Positions 63,083 to 64,000 of a DNA stretch of 64,000 nt are shown here, in pieces. A model generated the notes under the pieces. It saw only the letters and a list, made by a program, of their open reading frames with translations, was not told the DNA's origin and did no database searches. The DNA comes from Isochrysis galbana (taxonomy: Eukaryota; Haptophyta; Isochrysidales; Isochrysidaceae), in NCBI GenBank assembly GCA_018136815.1, contig CM030945.1, forward strand, positions 1,028,605 to 1,092,604. Direction: 5' to 3'. The number at the start of each line of letters is the position of its first letter. Positions within the stretch are counted from its first letter, which is position 1. The translations under genes were made by a program, and so were the position numbers.

Positions 63083-63130
63083 CTCCATGACCCTATTCCT
63101 ATTTCCGATTGTTTTAACAATAGTCAATAG
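63083..63130 (-). promoter_or_regulatory. Hairpin element tip with MERAPPP-like start
   Basis: Contains GCGCGCTCCATGACCCTATT, ATTGTT-TT-AACAAT (63,105-63,118) and CAATAGTTG. This is the tip of the MERAPPP leader (ATG, GGGTCAT in complement, hairpin), with an insert of about 14 bp; the gene beyond is absent. Confidence 0.5.
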
Positions 63131-64000
63131 TTGAGGGGAGGTGGTGGACAGATGGGGAGATAAGGGCGATAGCGATAGAGGTAGGGAAACCTAGGCCTAG
63201 TAGGTTTTAGTCCAGAATCTTCAGATGTTTTGTTTTGGTAGGATCTACATAGGCTTTCGCATCGGACTTCCTCAGCATGTTCTCTACTCTACTGCCGCCG
63301 CACACACTTTACTAGAGTACTCTGCTGCCAAGACGAGATGATTGACGAGATCCCCGAGTCGGCAGGGCCGACGACCGGGAGCGAGCGGCGGAGGGAGCGA
63401 GGAGAGGCGAGGAGGCGGGTGTTTTTTTATTGTGGGAGTTCCTCGACGGCGGCAGCGTCGGCGGAGATTGAAGTTCAAGTTTTTAATAAGGGGAAGATAG
63501 GGCTATCCCTCGCCTCCTCGCTCCTCCCCTCTGCCATTCATTCCTCTACCAGTGCCCCTTTCTTCTGTCTTCTGGAGCACCCCTGTTCGCTCCTCTCGAG
63601 CTCTCCTTCATGATTCTCTCCTTCGCGTCCAAGCGTCACTTTTCTCTCTCGCAGAGCCTTCTTCTTTTGCCTTCCCCCCCCTCCGCTGGCCCAGTCGCCT
63701 GCCTCCGCTCTCCTCCTCCCCTCTCCCCCTCTCTGCTGCCGCCCCCCGCATCCCGCAGTGGCGAGAGAGCATCGGGATCTCTGCGATCTCGCATCGCGCG
63801 GGGGGGGGGAAAGGGGGGGGGGGGAAGGGGCGGGCGGGCGGGAGGGCGGGGGGCAGAGTACTCTAAGGGGAGAGAAAATCGGGGGCAAGGGACGCGAGGA
63901 ATCGCATCTGGCGCCCAGCGCTCTCTCCTCTGCCTCTGCGGGCTCTCTCTTACGTCTCCACTCCCCTTCTTCCTCGCCTCTCTTCACCTCCCCTCACTCA
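63131..64000. other. Intergenic, low-complexity end of window
   Basis: CCTAGGCCTAG at about 63,190 recalls the MITE ends but no second terminus is seen. 63,660-63,860 is C/T- and G-rich. No gene recognised. Confidence 0.4.

Noticed and set aside
1..64000. tRNA, rRNA or CRISPR arrays
   Set aside because: No cloverleaf, rRNA core or spaced repeat array was seen by eye; a covariance-model scan was not possible.

Overview
The window looks like nuclear DNA of a GC-rich unicellular alga. A haptophyte (Emiliania/Isochrysis-like) is my best guess, from codon bias alone plus gene content; no lineage marker is present. The evidence for a eukaryote is direct. Two genes splice cleanly across short introns (118-204 bp in a nine-exon SAC3/GANP gene; a GC-AG intron in a DMT transporter). 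There are nuclear-pore and nucleolar proteins, very long purine/pyrimidine microsatellites, and dense retroelement debris.

Layout: 1-2.1 kb is low complexity. 2.1-4.6 kb holds broken genes: a BspA-type LRR gene, a RING gene with a 333-bp tandem duplication, and a cytochrome b561 domain broken by an 8-bp duplication. 5.1-9.3 kb is an intact FG-repeat / RanGAP-like LRR / ankyrin / coiled-coil protein with an internal 1,011-bp near-exact duplication. 9.7-11.1 kb is a decayed RING gene in a hairpin-tipped repeat. 12.0-13.2 kb encodes a sperm-tail PG-rich (STPGR) protein. 13.6-20.3 kb is nested mobile DNA around two genes: a secreted Cys-rich protein and a small membrane protein. It includes a 458-bp hAT-like MITE and a Copia RNase H fragment split by another element. 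21.8-23.0 kb encodes a protein with a paired Cys/His motif. 23.4-27.4 kb is nested repeats and LTR-type DNA. 28.4-34.9 kb is the SAC3 mRNA-export gene. 36.3-37.2 and 45.9-46.7 kb are copies of one LTR/gag-like unit. 38.0-44.6 kb is a 2,226-aa polytopic membrane protein with a giant Pro/Ser/Thr ectodomain. 47.2-49.2 kb is a DMT transporter. 51.8-59.5 kb is a very large URB2/NPA2-like gene crossing a 100-N assembly gap. 59.9-64 kb is more LTR DNA, one more hairpin element and a Ser/Pro-rich ORF.

The most interesting signal is a family of 0.76-1.1 kb elements that share one architecture: a short hairpin at one end (different stem sequences, conserved pairing, usually followed by GGGTCATGG-like bases), a shared GC-rich core, an A/T-rich tail at the other end, and 14-18 bp target-site duplications. 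Four copies have clean duplications (13,663-14,586; 18,974-20,094; 23,469-24,339; 61,066-61,827), they nest inside each other, and for one the matching unoccupied site is present. The same hairpin also sits just upstream of the ATG of a decayed gene family (MERAPPP proteins). I read this as a non-autonomous, target-primed retroposon family with a structured 5' leader.

Functionally, the recognisable cellular genes lean toward nucleocytoplasmic transport and ribosome biogenesis (FG/RanGAP-like protein, SAC3, URB2), with membrane transport and one axonemal-type protein.
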